Positions 11,101-20,423 of a stretch of 47,906 nucleotides of DNA are shown piece after piece. Source of the DNA: Olleya namhaensis (GTDB lineage Bacteria > Bacteroidota > Bacteroidia > Flavobacteriales > Flavobacteriaceae); the NCBI RefSeq assembly GCF_900114005.1, contig NZ_FORM01000013.1, positions 1 through 47,906 on the forward strand. The letters are read 5' to 3'. A program made the position numbers and the translations under genes. Position 1 is the stretch's first letter; every line of letters starts with the position of its first letter. Below the pieces are notes generated by a model. It saw only the letters and a list, made by a program, of their open reading frames with translations. It was not told where the DNA came from and ran no database searches.

Positions 11101-13566
11101 GTTGCAAAAAATGATGGTGTTGATGGGTATAAATTCTTTTTAACAGATAGCAACTTAGTAAGTTTTACAATAGGAACTACCACTTCAGGAAAAATAGAAT
11201 CCAATACTACAATTCCAAATAATGTATGGCATCACGTCGCCTGTGTTTACGACAATGGCATTGCTAAATTATACATTGATGGGGTTTTGGATACTACAAA
11301 AACATTAATTAACCCGACTCCTAATGGTTCTGACTTTGCTATTGGTGCCATTTATATTGACAAAACAAATGTTTTAGATTTTTTTAAAGGAGATATTGAT
11401 GAGGTTAGAATCTGGGATCAAGCGCTTTCTATTACGCAGCTGCGCTATGTTATGAACCAAGAACTTGAAAAAGCAGGAACAGTTGTTAATGGCGTTATTG
11501 TACCAAATACAATTACCAAAAATGATATTAACAGTATCAACTGGACCAATCTTAAGGCGTATTACAACATGAACTCTTATATCGGAACCCATCTTAACGA
11601 TGTTTCTGGAAATGGCAATAGAGGTAGCTTAACAGACCCTAGTAAGTTTACTTTAGAGTTCCAATCCTCTCCACTACCCTACAACACCTCAGCAGATGGT
11701 AATTGGGACAACTCTAATAGTTGGGCAAGTGGTACCGAGTGGTATATTCCAGGATCACAATCTTTAGTGGACCCAAATATTACCATAGACTGGAATATAG
11801 TTAACACCAACCACAACGTTACCTTAGACAATGCAACTTTGCCTTCAATAAATAAAAACAACAGGACTATTTTAGCTTTAAATGTACAAAACAACATTTT
11901 AACTGCAGATGGTGCTACTGCAACTAACTCTGGAAATGGTTTAACTATCACGCATTATTTAAAAATAGATGGTAAAATTGATTTACAAGGCGAATCTCAA
12001 TTAATACAAACTTTTGAAAGTGATTTAGACAGCACCAGTTCCGGAACTCTAGAACGCGACCAACAAGGAACACAAGATTTATACACTTATAATTATTGGT
12101 CATCTCCTGTAGGCGTAACAAATACAACTAGTAACAATAATAGCTACACGGTACCTACAATTTTTAAAGACGGTAGTAATCCTGCAGCACCAGTAGATAT
12201 TAACTTTATTACAAACAGTTATGACGGTACATCAGGTACTCCTATTGGAATCGCTGATTATTGGATATGGAAATACGCTAATCAATCTGGAGCTTATGCC
12301 GATTGGCAACATGTAAGAAGTACAGGATCTTTAAATACAGGGGAAGGATTTACACTAAAAGGAGTAAATAACACTAATGGAAATGTACTAACAGAACAAA
12401 ACTATGTCTTCCAAGGAAAACCTAACAATGGCGAAATAACACTTCCTATTACAGCTGCTAACGAGTACCTAATTGGAAACCCTTATGCATCTGCAATAGA
12501 TGCACATCAGTTTATTTTAGATAACGGGCCTACCATTGAAGGTACAGGAAGCACAACAGGAACATTATATTATTGGGAACATTGGGGAGGTGGCTCTCAT
12601 AATTTAGCACAATACCAAGGTGGTTATGCCTCTTACAATCTATCCGGAGCAACACCTGCTGCAAGTTATGGTACAAATGACCCACTAGTAGCGACTGGTG
12701 GTACTCCATCAAAATTACCGGGTCGTTATATTCCCGTAGCACAAGGTTTCTTTGTAAAAAGTGAAAACACTGGTACTTTAAAGTTTAATAATAATCAACG
12801 TGTCTTTGAAAAAGAAGGCAGTGGATCTTCAGTATTTGTAAGGCAAGATGTTGACAATACAACCGATGACAACTATAATTCTGACGAAAGGTTAAAAATT
12901 AGATTAGGCTTAAATTCCGTTAACGGAATACACAGACAATTGCTAGTAACTCAAGATCCAAATGCTACTTCTGGTTATGATTGGGGCTATGATGGTGAAA
13001 GTACAGAAAACCAAATTGATGATATGTATTGGGATATTAACAACGGGAATTACATCATACAAGGGATTGATGTAATTAACACTAGCACAGTATTACCTTT
13101 AATACTAAAAACTAACTTAGACGGTAACAACACGATTACGATTGATGCGCTAGAAAACGTGCCTTCTGACTTAGACATTTACATACATGATATTTTAAAT
13201 GCCACTTATAGCGATTTAAGAGTATCTGATTTTACAATACAATTAGTCGCAGGAGAATATACTGATAGGTTTGAATTGGTCTTTAGTGCTTCAGAAACTT
13301 TAGGAGTTCAGGATCTTACTTTAGAAACTACACTAAATACTTATTACGCCAACAGCAGTAATAGTATTGTTGTAAGCAATCCTAAATTAAATAGTATAAC
13401 ATCTGTAAATCTTTATAACATATTAGGACAACTTATTGCTGATTTTTCAGATTTAGAAACTCAAGATTATATCGAATTAAAAACAGGTAAACTTAGCACA
13501 GGAACCTATATTATTAAGTTAAAAACAGATAATGGAGAACTATCTAAAAAAGTTTTAGTTGAGTAA
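8194..13566 (+). CDS. Large MAM/LamG-domain T9SS-secreted surface protein (paralogue 2)
   Basis: 1790 aa. The signal peptide ends at about residue 33 (LTYAQ). Residues ~34-140 contain the YDTYNDGWNGG motif common in Bacteroidota surface proteins. Residues ~145-315 resemble a MAM domain (FPYTESFESGLGDW, LISPCFDLSG, IDDISL). Residues ~321-445 look like a choice-of-anchor D/ASH-type Ig-like domain. Residues ~450-770 correspond to the NGPGG-initiated domain of the upstream paralogue. Residues ~926-1090 are LamG (FTASAWVK, VWHHVACVYDNG, GDIDEVRIW). The C-terminal third is very close to the upstream gene and ends in a T9SS sorting domain (~1710-1790). The main difference from paralogue 1 is the added N-terminal modules, so I infer tandem duplication followed by domain gain or loss. 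Probable cell-surface adhesin; substrate unknown. Confidence 0.86.
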   Translation: MKNYTPKVLLAKTLCKNMMFTVLFLSFSLTYAQTSAVQVTVNWPEWSSENRVQIYNPSGTLLATIDDGYTGASNSSYSTTLDLSCLPDGNNYYATMYDTYNDGWNGGASNITITSSGTTVLTNSGNSANSGGTTLYFNVSGGCSATCTSVITTFPYTESFESGLGDWSQDTGDNMNWTRDANGTPSSNTGPSTANDGNYYLYTEATDYNNSTTNLISPCFDLSGASNPVFSFYYHMYGSATGNLNVDLSTNNGATFPNNIWSQSGQVQTSNGASWALVTLDLSAYVGQSINLRFSGTTGNGFRSDIAIDDISLIATTTPLPEIDITGNSISIINGDTTPNTSDNTDFGSTNVTTGNATKTFLINNDGTLPLNLTGLSPYVTITGANASDFTLTTTPTSVIAAGNTTSFDITFDPSANGLRSAILTIANNDSNENPYVFYIQGYGTTSSVTNGPGGITANLETWLKANDGAGVSDNQPITTWYDQANTNNATVNTAGQEPTYRDHPDYNVNFNAVLDFDSSYTLAPTDDDYSYDSTNGDFLEGGTGFYTQDMFAVILPDTNINATFGNMDVFCGDEDINTNTVDVTGFGYGRYSARFTNEVFAYCVGPTTATSPYTGYGVADNNTSNNYNNVGILNARNNSALTRQELFYNANNVETVQNDISDFSNVNNSRYWIGRSEGYEAATNARIVEIISFSSRKNDANLLDERNKIQSYLAIKYGVTLGVNGTSQDYVASNGSVIWDTSANSGFNYDIAGIGRDDDSDLTQKQSKSVNNSSIVAISLTNTETTNNLNTSAFNTSNEFLVWGNDGQNTSTSGSSITVSLGPATVTTITDVMNRKWKIVETAGDDIGKVEVSVFDTDLAGLPPLTGNDAYVLLVSDDAGFSTNLQTVFLDSNTFNGIPTKEGSYDFDGTKYFTFGVAHEEIKSRHLGFDGVDNFTLVGDKIDLAGDFTASAWVKTNGSNALASDKTIVAKNDGVDGYKFFLTDSNLVSFTIGTTTSGKIESNTTIPNNVWHHVACVYDNGIAKLYIDGVLDTTKTLINPTPNGSDFAIGAIYIDKTNVLDFFKGDIDEVRIWDQALSITQLRYVMNQELEKAGTVVNGVIVPNTITKNDINSINWTNLKAYYNMNSYIGTHLNDVSGNGNRGSLTDPSKFTLEFQSSPLPYNTSADGNWDNSNSWASGTEWYIPGSQSLVDPNITIDWNIVNTNHNVTLDNATLPSINKNNRTILALNVQNNILTADGATATNSGNGLTITHYLKIDGKIDLQGESQLIQTFESDLDSTSSGTLERDQQGTQDLYTYNYWSSPVGVTNTTSNNNSYTVPTIFKDGSNPAAPVDINFITNSYDGTSGTPIGIADYWIWKYANQSGAYADWQHVRSTGSLNTGEGFTLKGVNNTNGNVLTEQNYVFQGKPNNGEITLPITAANEYLIGNPYASAIDAHQFILDNGPTIEGTGSTTGTLYYWEHWGGGSHNLAQYQGGYASYNLSGATPAASYGTNDPLVATGGTPSKLPGRYIPVAQGFFVKSENTGTLKFNNNQRVFEKEGSGSSVFVRQDVDNTTDDNYNSDERLKIRLGLNSVNGIHRQLLVTQDPNATSGYDWGYDGESTENQIDDMYWDINNGNYIIQGIDVINTSTVLPLILKTNLDGNNTITIDALENVPSDLDIYIHDILNATYSDLRVSDFTIQLVAGEYTDRFELVFSASETLGVQDLTLETTLNTYYANSSNSIVVSNPKLNSITSVNLYNILGQLIADFSDLETQDYIELKTGKLSTGTYIIKLKTDNGELSKKVLVE

Positions 13567-13596
13567 GTGAATACCCCAAATTAATTCTCATTTACT

Positions 13597-13630
13597 AAAA
13601 AAGCCGAAACTTGCGTTTCGGCTTTTACTA
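13597..13630. terminator. Bidirectional terminator between LamG paralogue 2 and hisS
   Basis: AAAAGCCGAAAC, loop TTGC, GTTTCGGCTTTT (to 13626). It has A-rich and T-rich flanks on both sides and lies between converging genes, so it can serve both. Confidence 0.85.
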
Positions 13631-13647
13631 TTATAAAGAGTTACCTT

Positions 13648-15030
13648 TTATTTTATTTTAGAAATCATTGTTTCTAAGTCAACAGTATCTTGTGTTCCAG
13701 ACACCATATTTTTTAAAGTAAACTGGCTGTTTTTCAATTCTTCTTCACCAACTAAAACAACAAAAGGAATGTTACGCTTGTTAGCATAATTCATTTGTTT
13801 TTTCATGTGTTTTCCGTTTGTAATCTTATCAGGATACAACTCAGCATTTATACCAGCTTCTCTTAATGCTTTTACAGCTTTTAAGCAGAACAAAGCTTCG
13901 TTATCTCCAAAGTTAATAAAGATAACCTCTGTAGATTTAGTTATAGTTTCTGGAAACAATCCTAATTCTTCCAAAACTAAGTAAATACGATCTAATCCAA
14001 AACTGATACCTACTCCACTAACATTTTTAAGACCAAAGATACCTGTTAAGTCATCGTATCTTCCACCTCCACCAATAGATCCCATAGCCACACCTTCTGG
14101 TGCAGATACTTCAAAAATAGCACCTGTATAGTAATTTAACCCTCTAGCCAAAGTTACATCTAATTGCAACTTTGCAGATTTTAAACCTAAAGTAGAAATT
14201 GCAGTATTAATAAAATCTAATTCTTCAATACCCTTTTGACCTTCTTCAGACGTTGATAATATTGATTTTAAACTGGCTATTTGAGAACCAAAATCGCCAG
14301 TTAATGTAAACAACGGTTGAAGCTTAGCAATACCAGCTTCAGAAATACCTTTACCAAGCATTTCTTCTTTTACCTTTTCCTCTCCTATTTTATCTAATTT
14401 ATCTAAAGCAACAGTAAAGTCAATTAACTTATCACTTGCTCCAATAACCTCTGCAATACCAGAAAGTATTTTACGGTTATTAATTTTAATAGTCGCACCT
14501 TCTAGTTTTAAAGCAGTAAAGACCTCGTCATACAATTGTACAAACTCAACCTCTTGCCATAAACTATCACTTCCTACAACATCTGCATCACATTGATAAA
14601 ACTCTCTAAAACGTCCTTTTTGAGGTCTATCTGCACGCCATACGGGCTGCATTTGATAACGTTTAAATGGAAACTCTATATCGTTTTGATGTTGTACCAC
14701 GTATCTTGCAAATGGCACTGTAAGATCATAACGCAATGCTTTCTCTGATATTTTAGTTGTTATTTTATTTGAATTTTTCTCAGTATATAAGTCATCATTT
14801 ACTTTTGACAAATAATCACCACTATTCAAAATTTTAAAAATCAAACGGTCACCTTCTTCTCCATATTTACCCATTAAGGTATCCGAGTTTTCAAAACTTG
14901 GTGTTTCTATAGGTTGAAACCCAAAACGCTCAAATTTAGACTTAATAGTACTAAAAATGTAGTTACGTTTTGCTACTTGTTCTGGATTAAAATCTCTTGT
15001 TCCTTTTGGTATGCTTGGTTTTTGTGCCAT
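13648..15030 (-). CDS. hisS: Histidyl-tRNA synthetase
   Basis: 460 aa, normal for bacterial class II HisRS. It charges tRNA-His with histidine in the cytoplasm. The N-terminus [10 protein letters not shown] is the family start. Class II motif 2 is [13 protein letters not shown] (~138-150). The histidine-specific motif is [13 protein letters not shown] (~293-305), followed by GGGGRYDDL (~318) and motif 3 [10 protein letters not shown] (~335-345). The anticodon-binding domain occupies ~365-460. The start is the Met of [14 protein letters not shown], which fits homologues. It is transcribed toward a shared terminator and appears monocistronic. Confidence 0.97.
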   Translation of the reverse strand: MAQKPSIPKGTRDFNPEQVAKRNYIFSTIKSKFERFGFQPIETPSFENSDTLMGKYGEEGDRLIFKILNSGDYLSKVNDDLYTEKNSNKITTKISEKALRYDLTVPFARYVVQHQNDIEFPFKRYQMQPVWRADRPQKGRFREFYQCDADVVGSDSLWQEVEFVQLYDEVFTALKLEGATIKINNRKILSGIAEVIGASDKLIDFTVALDKLDKIGEEKVKEEMLGKGISEAGIAKLQPLFTLTGDFGSQIASLKSILSTSEEGQKGIEELDFINTAISTLGLKSAKLQLDVTLARGLNYYTGAIFEVSAPEGVAMGSIGGGGRYDDLTGIFGLKNVSGVGISFGLDRIYLVLEELGLFPETITKSTEVIFINFGDNEALFCLKAVKALREAGINAELYPDKITNGKHMKKQMNYANKRNIPFVVLVGEEELKNSQFTLKNMVSGTQDTVDLETMISKIK

Positions 15031-15208
15031 AATATTTTCTGCCGAAGCAGAACTATTTTTAATGATTACTTATAATTTTAAAATAGAACCTACTACTGTA
15101 GGCTTGACAAAAATATATAATACTGTTGTCTTTGTGTCCCTTTAGAAGAAAAAACACTATTACCTACCACAACAAGCCTGTAATACGTTTTTACTAATTA
15201 TGAATGTC

Positions 15209-15676
15209 TTAGTTGATTAACTTGTTAAAATACTCATACAACTCCCCTTTTGTAATTGCGCTACCAGATTGGATCAACTTAAATTTATCTAAGTTTTTGT
15301 CTTCAGAATAATCTTTTTTACCTTGAGTAAATGTAACCGTATCATCCATTAAATTTTCGCGCAACCAATTAAATCCATCAGTTGTTGTTACATCTATAGG
15401 TCCATCTATTTTAATTCCAATAACATGCATGTGATCTTCGTTAAACACAAACAAATGTATGTTGTGCTCCGATATCTGCTCTACATACTTTACAGTAGAT
15501 AAGACACCTTCCCAAACCAAGTCGCTAAACACATCTAATTCTTGCTCTGCAACTTCAGGCTTTTCAGTTTTAAGCTTATCCCACTCGTCTGCGGTAATGG
15601 TTTGCGTTGCTAAAAAGTTAATAAACTCTTTATGTAATTCTTCAAATTGTTCTTTTGTAAGTCTAGAATACTTCAT
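15209..15676 (-). CDS. DUF6495-like conserved flavobacterial protein
   Basis: 155 aa, probably cytosolic, with no signal peptide or membrane segment. The pattern MKYSRLTKEQFEELHKEF, then TITADEWDKLK, then DLVWEGVL, ending in ITKGELYEYFNKLI, is one I associate with DUF6495, a family confined mainly to Flavobacteriia and without known function. It starts 5 bp after the stop of the upstream glycerophosphodiesterase-like gene on the same strand, so the two are probably cotranscribed. Family assignment is from memory of the pattern. Confidence 0.7.
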   Translation of the reverse strand: MKYSRLTKEQFEELHKEFINFLATQTITADEWDKLKTEKPEVAEQELDVFSDLVWEGVLSTVKYVEQISEHNIHLFVFNEDHMHVIGIKIDGPIDVTTTDGFNWLRENLMDDTVTFTQGKKDYSEDKNLDKFKLIQSGSAITKGELYEYFNKLIN

Positions 15677-15681
15677 CTTCT

Positions 15682-16617
15682 CTATTTCTTAATATTTAAT
15701 GCTTTAGCTACTTCAAAAGGTCTATCAGTTGCAAAAAGATCTATTCCTTTATCTCTCCATAACGTATATGGCACCTCTCCTTTTGCCTCTGCTTGCTTAT
15801 CTAAGTTTCCTAACGTACCTAACATGGTTTTTATACCGTGTGATTGTACTGTTTTATAAAAGTAGTTTGGAGATAATCTTGTCCCCGTAAATGCTAACAT
15901 ATTTTGTGTTGGTATTTTTGAATTTAATAACCAATCTAATTCTTTTTGATTTCTAGCAGATACAGATAACATTAAATTAGGCGCTAAACCGTATGCTTCT
16001 TCCGCTTGCTTTAAATCGTATGTAATAATTATTGAGACATCTTCTGCTTCTACTTGCTTTACTAAAGCTACAATAGCGTCAAAAGACACACTCTTTTTCT
16101 TATCCAATGTAAGTACTACGTTTTTTTCTTTAGCCCAAAGTAAGACCGCTTTTAACGTTGGTATTTTAAAGGCTGTCTCATTACCATAATCATCTTCTAA
16201 ATTAAAGGCTTGCAACTCCTGGTAAGTATACTTGTTTAATTTATCTGTTCCAGTAGTGGTACGCTCTAATGTATTATCATGCATTAATACTAATACATTA
16301 TCTCTAGTCTGCGCGATGTCAATTTCATAGATAGCAGGAATACTATCATTTACATATTTTAAAGTTTCTAAACAGTTTTCAGGATAATGCTTTAAACCTT
16401 TACCACCTCTGTGCACACTAATAATCAACTCTTGCTCTGGCTGGTACTTAAAAGTTTCGATTAACGCCGATTGTTTAAGTGTAGAAGCATCTACTGTAGT
16501 TGTTTTTGATACTTGAGCTGTCTCTTTTTTACAAGACACAAAAGCCACTAATAGCACTGCTAAGTATATGTTTTTAAAGGCAAGGTTTCCGCGAAAGCGT
16601 TGAAATAAAAAAATCAT
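15682..16617 (-). CDS. Glycerophosphodiester phosphodiesterase family lipoprotein
   Basis: 311 aa. The N-terminus has a hydrophobic stretch ending in AFVSCKKE, a plausible lipobox with Cys at residue 29, so an outer-membrane or periplasmic lipoprotein is likely. The GDPD TIM-barrel motifs are HRGG with PENCLETL, then YEIDIAQTRD (metal-binding E-x-D), then LMHDNTLERTTTG. Family members hydrolyse glycerophosphodiesters to glycerol-3-phosphate plus alcohol. The later acidic residue usually seen in an E-x-K motif appears here as LTLDKKK (Asp), which may affect metal binding. The near-palindrome CGCTTTCGCGG lies in the 5' coding region. The DUF6495 gene follows after 5 bp. Substrate not determinable. 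Confidence 0.85.
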   Translation of the reverse strand: MIFLFQRFRGNLAFKNIYLAVLLVAFVSCKKETAQVSKTTTVDASTLKQSALIETFKYQPEQELIISVHRGGKGLKHYPENCLETLKYVNDSIPAIYEIDIAQTRDNVLVLMHDNTLERTTTGTDKLNKYTYQELQAFNLEDDYGNETAFKIPTLKAVLLWAKEKNVVLTLDKKKSVSFDAIVALVKQVEAEDVSIIITYDLKQAEEAYGLAPNLMLSVSARNQKELDWLLNSKIPTQNMLAFTGTRLSPNYFYKTVQSHGIKTMLGTLGNLDKQAEAKGEVPYTLWRDKGIDLFATDRPFEVAKALNIKK

Positions 16618-16647
16618 TTAAAAATGTTTTAAGTTATAATATTGAAT

Positions 16648-16684
16648 AAAAAAAAATGCGCCCCTTAAAAGGAGCGCAAATTTA
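16648..16684 (-). terminator. Terminator of the Oar-like TonB receptor gene
   Basis: On the plus strand a TGCGCCCCTT arm and an AAGGAGCGCA arm are separated by a short A/T loop. Read on the minus strand, the hairpin is followed by a long T run, about 25-50 bp after the receptor stop codon at 16707. Confidence 0.8.
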
Positions 16685-16706
16685 AAAAATATCTATGACG
16701 TATGGA

Positions 16707-19700
16707 CTAGAAAATGTATCTAACTCCAAATTGTGCTTGCCATCTTGATAATAAGCTTGAGTTATAAGAAAATGTTTCCGTTGCTCCTGTGTACGTATAT
16801 GTTGGCACACCAGATGTATCAACATCTACTCCTAATGGTTGTACAGAACTTGGTTGTTGTACAAGACCCCAGTCACTATTTAATAAGTTTCCAACATTTA
16901 ATACATCAACACTAAACTGTATTGTATTAGTTTTACCACCTCCTACATTAAACTTGTAGTCTTGTAATAATTTAAGATCCCAACGTCCTCTCCATGGAGC
17001 TAAAGCACCGTAGCGCTCTACATAGTCTCCACGACGATCACTTAAATAATCATCTTGTTGAATAAAAGACTCAAAAGCCTCAGCTTGTCCAGCTCCTGAG
17101 AATTGCATGTCTTGTAACTCTGCAGCTGTAGGCACGTAAAGTAAATCGTTTAAGTTAGAACCATCTCCGTTTAAATCTCCACCATAAGTGTAGTTAAAAC
17201 GTCCACCTTGAGCGTACTCAAAGAACGTAGAGATTGTTGTTGCCCACTTATCATTACCATAAGTAAACTTTTTACTTGCAACACCAATAAAACGGTGTGT
17301 ATCTCCGTATTTAGAATGTGATAACACATCGTTATTAGCATTACCAACTACTGGATTAAATGCAAATGCATCACCCGTAATTTCTGCTTCAATTGAATTA
17401 ACATCCTTAGAGTTTAAGTAGTTATAAGCAACACTTGTGTATAATCCGTTATCAAACGTTTTTTGAGCCTTAGCTGTAAAGTTCCAAACACGACCTTTGT
17501 TTGAGTTTGTAAATACGTAAGCATTATTAATAACATCATCTGATGTGTAGATTGCTCTTGTATCTCCAGGCGCATTTAAAGTTCCCGTAGGATTACGAAG
17601 TCCCCAGTTTTGTACGTGTGCTCCATTAATATCTTTTGTGTAAGAAATATCTGTTGTTGCAACAATACCATTATCAAATCTGTAATCTGCTCCAATATTT
17701 GTTCTCCATACTTGAGGGAATTTAAAATCTGGATCTACTACTTGGTAAAAGAATACTTCTGGATTAGCAATCTGGTTACCTAACCATACAAATGGTAAAC
17801 GACCTGTAAATAATCCCGTTCCACCACGTACTTGAAAACTATTGTCTCCTTTTACATCATAATTAAACCCAACTCTTGGAGAGATTAATACTTTGTTTGA
17901 TGGCATTTTAGTGTTATCTAAAAACACACCTTCTCCTGTATTAGGATTTACATATTCAATTCCTGGAGCATAACAACATGCTCTATCAATAACATCTTGT
18001 GCTTTTGAAGATGAGTCAAAAAATAATGGCTTGTCAAATCTAACACCGTATGTTAATTTAAAGTTTTCAGTAACATTCCATTCATCCTGAAGATAAAATG
18101 CTAATTGTCCTACATTCGTTTCGGCTAATGCCCAACCCCCTGCAACTCCTTCACCGTTTGCTTCTAAACTTGCGTTTGCAGCTGCAGCATCGTTAAATAA
18201 TGCTTGTAATTGTCCTGAATCTGCAAAGTTTTGAAAATCATCCATTGTTGTTGTTGGAAAAAAGACGCCTTGCGCTCCATAAGCTCCTAAATTGAAAGAG
18301 TTATCAAACTGAAATTTCTCATAAGAGAAACCTACAGTGTACGTATGATCACCTTCAACATAGTTTAAGTTATTTGAAAATTGAAATACTTTCTGATCCA
18401 ATGTATTGTTAATAGAAAAAGGCTCATGTCCTGCAATAATATAATTAGAACCACCATTTGTAATTGTAATTGTTGGTGCTGGTGATGATAATGCATTTCT
18501 ATAATCGTCAAAATGAGTATACCCCATTTGAAACTTATTACTTACGCTACTAGATAACGTCGAGTTTAATTCTAACTGAAAAGACTTGATGTTATTATTG
18601 ATCTCATATCCTGTGTTTTCAAACTGTAATGTATTTGTGTCCGGCCCTCTAAAACCTAATGCCGATGGATGTGCAGGTTTTTCTTTAGATGCATTTAAAA
18701 AGTTATAAATTACAGCTAAACGGTTATTATCATTAATATTCCAATCTAACTTAAAGATACCTTTAGTAGAATTTGAATCGTAATTAAATCCTTGGTAACG
18801 TCCTGGGTCATATCCTAAGTCCAATAATGCATTTTGAACAATTAATAGATCAGATTCTAAAACACGAGTTTCGTTAATTGCACCACTTCCTGTATTTGGC
18901 GCAAAACCATTTGTACCTAAATCAGAACGTTCGTCCTTTTCAAAGTTAGCAAAGAAGAATAATTTATTTTTCACAATTGGACCTCCGATACTAACACCAT
19001 ATTGGTTTTGTTCTAAATCCGACTGAAAAACATCTTCTCCTTTAATCTTTCCTCCAGTCATGTCTTCGTTTCTAGTAAAACCGTAAACAGTACCATGAAA
19101 CTCATTAGTTCCACTTTTAGTTACCGCATTAACAGCAGCACCAGTAAAACCAGACAATGTAACATCATAAGGTGCTAAAGATACTTGAATCTGCTCAATA
19201 GCATCTAAAGATATTGGCTGAGAATCTGTTTGACCTCCTGGAGTTGCAGCGTCTAATCCAAATGGATTATTAAAAACTGCACCATCTAAACTAAAGTTGT
19301 TAAATTGATCATTTCTACCTCCAAAAGAATTTCCTGAAGCAGAAGGCTCTAACCTTGTAAAATCTGCAGCAGATCTAGAAATAGTAGGCAACGTTGTTAA
19401 CTCACGTCTTCCAACACTAGTTTCTGCACCTGTTCTATCACTTCCAAAAGTACCAGAAGCAGATCCGGTGATAACAACCTCATCTAGAGACTCGGCATTA
19501 CCATTCATTGCTGCATCTAAGTTTGTTGTTTTACCTAATGTTAAATATACATTAGTAAATGTTTGCTCTTTAAATCCAACATAAGTAATAGATACCGTAT
19601 ACGGTCCACCTACTCTAAGATTTAATAAATTGTAACGTCCATCTAAGTTTGTAATAGCGCCATACTTAGTTCCTGTTGGACCATGTACTGCTACCACATT

Positions 19701-19823
19701 GGCACCAAATAATGGTTCGTTGGTGTCATCCTGTACTAACCCTTTAATACTAGATGTTGTAACCTGAGCAAAACTCAGAACTGTAAATAACAGTAAAGTA
19801 ATAGTTAAGTTAAGTTTTTTCAT
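16707..19823 (-). CDS. Oar-like TonB-dependent outer-membrane receptor
   Basis: 1038 aa. The signal peptide ends near LSFAQ (residue 20). Residues ~22-110 form a carboxypeptidase-regulatory-like beta sandwich (SSIKGLVQD, GANVVAVHG, TNLDGRYNLLNL). Next comes LDEVVITGSASG, then a plug domain (NNFSLDGAVFNNPFG, IEQIQVSLAPYDV, GAAVNAVTKSGTNEFHGTVYGF). The rest is a beta-barrel ending in the aromatic terminus FGVRYIF. The layout and motifs match the Oar subgroup (OmpA-related, TonB-dependent) rather than SusC: no SusD partner lies nearby. The substrate is unknown. It is monocistronic, with its own terminator downstream and the rpsF operon terminator upstream. Confidence 0.9.
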   Translation of the reverse strand: MKKLNLTITLLLFTVLSFAQVTTSSIKGLVQDDTNEPLFGANVVAVHGPTGTKYGAITNLDGRYNLLNLRVGGPYTVSITYVGFKEQTFTNVYLTLGKTTNLDAAMNGNAESLDEVVITGSASGTFGSDRTGAETSVGRRELTTLPTISRSAADFTRLEPSASGNSFGGRNDQFNNFSLDGAVFNNPFGLDAATPGGQTDSQPISLDAIEQIQVSLAPYDVTLSGFTGAAVNAVTKSGTNEFHGTVYGFTRNEDMTGGKIKGEDVFQSDLEQNQYGVSIGGPIVKNKLFFFANFEKDERSDLGTNGFAPNTGSGAINETRVLESDLLIVQNALLDLGYDPGRYQGFNYDSNSTKGIFKLDWNINDNNRLAVIYNFLNASKEKPAHPSALGFRGPDTNTLQFENTGYEINNNIKSFQLELNSTLSSSVSNKFQMGYTHFDDYRNALSSPAPTITITNGGSNYIIAGHEPFSINNTLDQKVFQFSNNLNYVEGDHTYTVGFSYEKFQFDNSFNLGAYGAQGVFFPTTTMDDFQNFADSGQLQALFNDAAAANASLEANGEGVAGGWALAETNVGQLAFYLQDEWNVTENFKLTYGVRFDKPLFFDSSSKAQDVIDRACCYAPGIEYVNPNTGEGVFLDNTKMPSNKVLISPRVGFNYDVKGDNSFQVRGGTGLFTGRLPFVWLGNQIANPEVFFYQVVDPDFKFPQVWRTNIGADYRFDNGIVATTDISYTKDINGAHVQNWGLRNPTGTLNAPGDTRAIYTSDDVINNAYVFTNSNKGRVWNFTAKAQKTFDNGLYTSVAYNYLNSKDVNSIEAEITGDAFAFNPVVGNANNDVLSHSKYGDTHRFIGVASKKFTYGNDKWATTISTFFEYAQGGRFNYTYGGDLNGDGSNLNDLLYVPTAAELQDMQFSGAGQAEAFESFIQQDDYLSDRRGDYVERYGALAPWRGRWDLKLLQDYKFNVGGGKTNTIQFSVDVLNVGNLLNSDWGLVQQPSSVQPLGVDVDTSGVPTYTYTGATETFSYNSSLLSRWQAQFGVRYIF

Positions 19824-19889
19824 TGTGTTATATTGTTGTGTTGATTGTTTTTAATATTATGCAAGCATAACATTTAACAAAAATATAAC

Positions 19890-19921
19890 AAAAAAAGCCA
19901 CTCTTTGCAGAGTGGCTTTAA
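19890..19921 (-). terminator. Terminator of the rpsF-rpsR-rplI operon
   Basis: AAAGCCACTCT, loop TTGC, AGAGTGGCTTT on the plus strand (19894-19918). On the minus strand it is followed by a run of seven T residues. It lies about 50 bp beyond the rplI stop. Confidence 0.88.
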
Positions 19922-19966
19922 TATTTAAATACTATTTATTAACGTATTGTTAACAACAATTTTTAG

Positions 19967-20410
19967 TTATGCTTGAGCAACAACTTCAAATTCTAAATCA
20001 ACATTTACTGATCTATGTAAACGCACTGCTGCGTTATATTTACCTAAACGCTTAACTGTAGTCACAGAGATAAATTTCTTCTCAATGTTTTGACCTTCTT
20101 TAGCTAATGCTTCAGCAACATCAATGTTGTTTACAGAACCAAATAATTTGTCTCCTTGTCCAACTTTAGCAGCTATTTTGATCTCTAAAGCTTTAATTGC
20201 TTCAGCAATTACGTTAGCTTGTTCAACCTCTTTAGCCTCTTTGTAAGCACGTTGCTTTAAAGTTTCTTCTAACGATTTGATAGCAGATTTAGTTGCTAAA
20301 ATCGCGTGTCCTGTAGGGATTAAAAAGTTTCTACCATAACCGTTCTTTACCGTTACAACATCGTCTTTAAATCCTAAGTTTTCAACGTCTTGTTTTAATA
20401 TAAGTTCCAT
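19967..20410 (-). CDS. rplI: 50S ribosomal protein L9
   Basis: 147 aa, normal bL9 length. The N-terminal domain carries the family signature (MELILKQDVENLGFKDDVV, then VKNGYGRNFLIPTGHA), followed by the long connecting helix and the C-terminal domain (KLFGSVNNIDVAEAL, VKRLGKYNAAVRLH). It is the last gene of rpsF-rpsR-rplI and starts 13 bp after rpsR. It binds 23S rRNA near the L1 stalk. Confidence 0.98.
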   Translation of the reverse strand: MELILKQDVENLGFKDDVVTVKNGYGRNFLIPTGHAILATKSAIKSLEETLKQRAYKEAKEVEQANVIAEAIKALEIKIAAKVGQGDKLFGSVNNIDVAEALAKEGQNIEKKFISVTTVKRLGKYNAAVRLHRSVNVDLEFEVVAQA

Positions 20411-20423
20411 TGTTATGATATTT

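Noticed and set aside
8469-12742. Several minus-strand frames inside LamG paralogue 2
   Set aside because: They are shadows of the recognised plus-strand coding sequence.
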